Shown here: piece by piece, positions 5,573 to 7,407 of the stretch
How positions within the stretch are numbered: the stretch's first letter is position 1
Layout: the number at the start of each line of letters is the position of its first letter
Assembly: GCA_015767395.1 (NCBI GenBank)
Contig: JADWMI010000080.1
Coordinates: 1 to 7,407 of the forward strand
DNA: 7,407 nucleotides
Source: Bacteroidota bacterium
Lineage (GTDB): Bacteria; Bacteroidota; Bacteroidia; Flavobacteriales; Flavobacteriaceae
Reading direction: 5' to 3'
Program-made: the position numbers and the translations under genes
Notes under the pieces: generated by a model
Told to the model about the DNA's origin: nothing
The model's database searches: none
What the model saw: the letters and a program-made list of their open reading frames with translations, nothing else

Positions 5573-6751
5573 ATGAGTTCAGAAGTTAGCAAAAGGTATA
5601 GTCAAAGAGGTGTTTCAGCTTCAAAAGAGGATGTCCACAACGCTATAAAAAATGTAGATAAAGGATTGTTTCCACAAGCTTTTTGCAAAATTGTACCTGA
5701 TTATTTAACTGGAGATGATGATTATTGTTTGGTAATGCACGCTGATGGTGCCGGTACAAAATCTTCGTTAGCATATATGTATTGGAAAGAAACTGGAGAT
5801 GTTTCAGTTTGGAAAGGAATTGCCCAAGACGCTTTAATTATGAATATTGATGATTTAATATGTATTGGAGCTACTGATAATATTATGTTGTCCTCAACCA
5901 TTGGTAGAAATAAAAACTTAATTACAGGAGAGGTTCTTTCGGCCATCATCAATGGAACTGAAGAATTGTTACAAGATTTAAAAGAATTTGGAGTTGAAAT
6001 TCATTCAACAGGAGGGGAAACTGCTGACGTTGGTGATTTGGTGAGAACTATTATTGTAGATTCAACGGTAACTGCTCGTTTGAAAAGAAGTGATGTAATT
6101 GACAATGCAAATATAAAACCAGGAGATGTTATTGTAGGCTTGGAATCTTTTGGACAAGCAACTTATGAAAAAGAATACAATGGAGGTATGGGGTCTAACG
6201 GATTGACATCTGCCCGACACGATGTTTTTCATAAATATTTAGTTGAAAAATATCCTGAAAGTTTTGATGCTGCTGTTCCTGAAGATCTAGTGTATTCTGG
6301 AAATGTAAAATTAACTGATGCCGTAGAAGATTCACCAATTGATGCTGGTAAATTAGTATTATCACCAACAAGAACGTATGCGCCAATTATTAAGAAAATA
6401 TTAGAAAATCATACTTCAAAAGACATTCATGGAATGGTGCATTGCAGTGGAGGCGCCCAAACTAAAATTCTTCATTTTGTAGAAAATTTACATATTGTGA
6501 AAGACAATATGTTTAACATTCCACCTTTATTCAAATTAATTCAGGAGCAAAGTAAAACCGATTGGAAAGAAATGTACCAAGTTTTTAACTGTGGTCACAG
6601 AATGGAGATCTATGTATCTCCTGAAGTTGCAAATAGCATTATCGAAATATCTAAAGGTTTTAATGTAGATGCCAAAATTATTGGTAGGGTAGAAGCTTCT
6701 GAATCTAAAAAGTTAACCATTAAAAGTGAATACGGCGTTTTTGAATATTAA
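5573..6751 (+). CDS. purM: Phosphoribosylformylglycinamidine cyclo-ligase (AIR synthetase), Bacteroidota-type
   Basis: PurM closes FGAM to aminoimidazole ribonucleotide with ATP, the fifth step of purine synthesis. The protein has 392 residues, longer than the roughly 345 of E. coli PurM. Recognisable motifs: YSQRGVSASKEDV (9-21, a diverged GVDI region), HADGAGTKSSLA (56-67, usual DGVGTK), QDALIMNIDDLICIGA (85-100), STGGETADVGD (145-155), GLESFGQ (189-195), GGMGSNGLTSARHD (204-217, usual HSNGYSL), SPTRTYAPII (264-273), HCSGGAQTKI (290-299) and QVFNCGHRMEIYV (336-348). The N- and C-terminal AIRS halves are both complete. The ATG at 5573 is chosen because a promoter lies just upstream and MSSEVSKRYSQRGV resembles the family start; an in-frame ATG 19 codons upstream abuts the terminator. 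prfA follows on the same strand. The motif changes leave a small chance that it is another AIRS-fold enzyme. Confidence 0.88.
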   Translation: MSSEVSKRYSQRGVSASKEDVHNAIKNVDKGLFPQAFCKIVPDYLTGDDDYCLVMHADGAGTKSSLAYMYWKETGDVSVWKGIAQDALIMNIDDLICIGATDNIMLSSTIGRNKNLITGEVLSAIINGTEELLQDLKEFGVEIHSTGGETADVGDLVRTIIVDSTVTARLKRSDVIDNANIKPGDVIVGLESFGQATYEKEYNGGMGSNGLTSARHDVFHKYLVEKYPESFDAAVPEDLVYSGNVKLTDAVEDSPIDAGKLVLSPTRTYAPIIKKILENHTSKDIHGMVHCSGGAQTKILHFVENLHIVKDNMFNIPPLFKLIQEQSKTDWKEMYQVFNCGHRMEIYVSPEVANSIIEISKGFNVDAKIIGRVEASESKKLTIKSEYGVFEY

Positions 6752-6773
6752 ATAAGCCAGTGTTATAAAATTT

Positions 6774-6801
6774 AATAAATGCTTTTTATAAAGCATTTAT
6801 T
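6774..6801 (+). terminator. AT-rich hairpin between purM and prfA (terminator or processing site, uncertain)
   Basis: AATAAATGCTTT (6774-6785) pairs perfectly with AAAGCATTTATT (6790-6801) around a TTAT loop: a 12-pair stem starting 22 bases after the purM stop. No T run follows (next bases are GTTGTGG) and only two pairs are G-C. It may attenuate or stabilise the purM transcript rather than terminate it. prfA also has its own -7 box downstream. Confidence 0.45.
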
Positions 6802-6831
6802 GTTGTGGAATAAAAAGTTAAGAATTTATTG

Positions 6832-6839
6832 TAATTTTG
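6832..6839 (+). promoter_or_regulatory. Probable -7 element of the prfA promoter
   Basis: TAATTTTG fits TAnnTTTG exactly and ends 20 bases before the prfA ATG, so the leader would be about 14 bases. No clear -33 TTTG stands at the usual spacing; TTG at 6803-6805 is 26 bases away. prfA could also be read through from purM. Confidence 0.5.
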
Positions 6840-6859
6840 CAATCCAATAAAAAAAGTAG

Positions 6860-7407
6860 ATGTTAGATAAGTTAAGAATAATAAAGCAACGATTTGATGA
6901 GGTTTCTGATTTAATTATTCAGCCTGATATTATTACAGATCAAAAACGCTACATTAAAATCAATAAAGAATACAAAGATTTAAGCTTGGTGATGGAAGTT
7001 GGGGATGCGTATAAAGTGTTACTAAATACTATTGAAGAAGCCAAAGAAATTATTGCGGACGGATCTGATGAGGAAATGACAGAAATGGCGAAGATGGAGT
7101 TGGAAGAAGCAAATAATAATATTCCGATATTGGAAGAGAAAATTAAGTTTATGTTGATTCCAAAAGATCCGGAAGATGCTAAAAACGTAATTGTTGAAAT
7201 TAGAGCGGGTACAGGAGGTGATGAAGCAAGTATTTTTGCAGGTGATTTATATAGAATGTATACAAAATATTGCTCTGATAAAGGATGGAAAACAGAAGTA
7301 GAAGATATAAGTGATGGAACTTCTGGAGGATTTAAAGAAATTATTTTTAGTATTACAGGTACAGATGTATATGGTGATATGAAATTTGAATCAGGAGTAC
7401 ATCGTGT
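6860..7407 (+). CDS. prfA: Peptide chain release factor 1 (RF1), N-terminal part (cut by window edge)
   Basis: RF1 ends translation at UAA and UAG codons. The frame gives 182 complete codons starting [20 protein letters not shown], about half of the usual length of roughly 357. The helical N-terminal domain (1-100) is followed by the start of the class I release factor core: [20 protein letters not shown] (110-129), then [14 protein letters not shown] (130-143) and FESGVHR (176-182), which normally continues VQRVP. The RAGTGGDEA form separates it from RF2. The PxT codon-recognition loop and the catalytic GGQ loop lie beyond the edge. A-rich sequence and no Shine-Dalgarno precede the ATG. The purM-prfA order is, from general knowledge, common in Bacteroidota, where pyrF often follows. 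Confidence 0.96.
   Translation, partial: MLDKLRIIKQRFDEVSDLIIQPDIITDQKRYIKINKEYKDLSLVMEVGDAYKVLLNTIEEAKEIIADGSDEEMTEMAKMELEEANNNIPILEEKIKFMLIPKDPEDAKNVIVEIRAGTGGDEASIFAGDLYRMYTKYCSDKGWKTEVEDISDGTSGGFKEIIFSITGTDVYGDMKFESGVHR

Noticed and set aside
6195..6386. Antisense open frame within purM
   Set aside because: Low-complexity translation rich in Leu, Gln and His, and fully inside purM; treated as a shadow.
1..7407. Mobile elements, CRISPR arrays, tRNA or rRNA genes, riboswitches
   Set aside because: No transposase, spaced repeat array, cloverleaf, rRNA sequence or recognised riboswitch fold was seen on either strand; the intergenic spaces are short and explained by promoters and terminators.

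Overview
The window looks like chromosomal DNA from a member of the Bacteroidota, most likely the Flavobacteriia. The DNA is AT-rich and starts lack Shine-Dalgarno sequences. Promoters fit the Bacteroidota consensus (TTTG, then TAnnTTTG 17-20 bases later), several only a short distance from the start codon. The gene content fits too: a BlaI/M56 pair, a type III glutamine synthetase and the purM-prfA order. This taxonomic call is an inference from motifs and gene content.

Layout. (1) Positions 1-790, minus strand: a two-gene operon of a BlaI/MecI-type repressor and a BlaR1/MecR1-type M56 membrane protease that runs off the left edge. Two abutting 20-bp repeats, each with an AACTA-N6-TAGTT dyad, sit on the operon promoter. 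(2) Positions 978-1913, plus strand: a CaCA-family calcium/sodium antiporter with its own promoter, ending at a perfect 30-bp palindrome that can act as a terminator in both directions. (3) Positions 2036-5452: two unrelated classes of glutamine synthetase, GSII (336 aa, minus) and GSIII (728 aa, plus), transcribed divergently from a 219-bp spacer with an inverted pair of A8/T8 boxes and a 10-bp-phased AT repeat. (4) Positions 5573 to the right edge, plus strand: purM (purine synthesis), then prfA (release factor 1), cut by the edge before its GGQ domain.

Function. The middle block is ammonium assimilation. Glutamine is the amide donor for FGAM synthase, the step just before PurM, so GSIII and purM are metabolically linked, although a strong terminator separates them. 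The BlaI/M56 pair is a proteolytic signalling switch whose signal cannot be read here. The genes are ordinary for the group; the most interesting signals are regulatory: the tandem BlaI-type dyads and the inverted boxes between the two glutamine synthetase genes. I found no mobile element, CRISPR array, tRNA, rRNA or sign of recent transfer.
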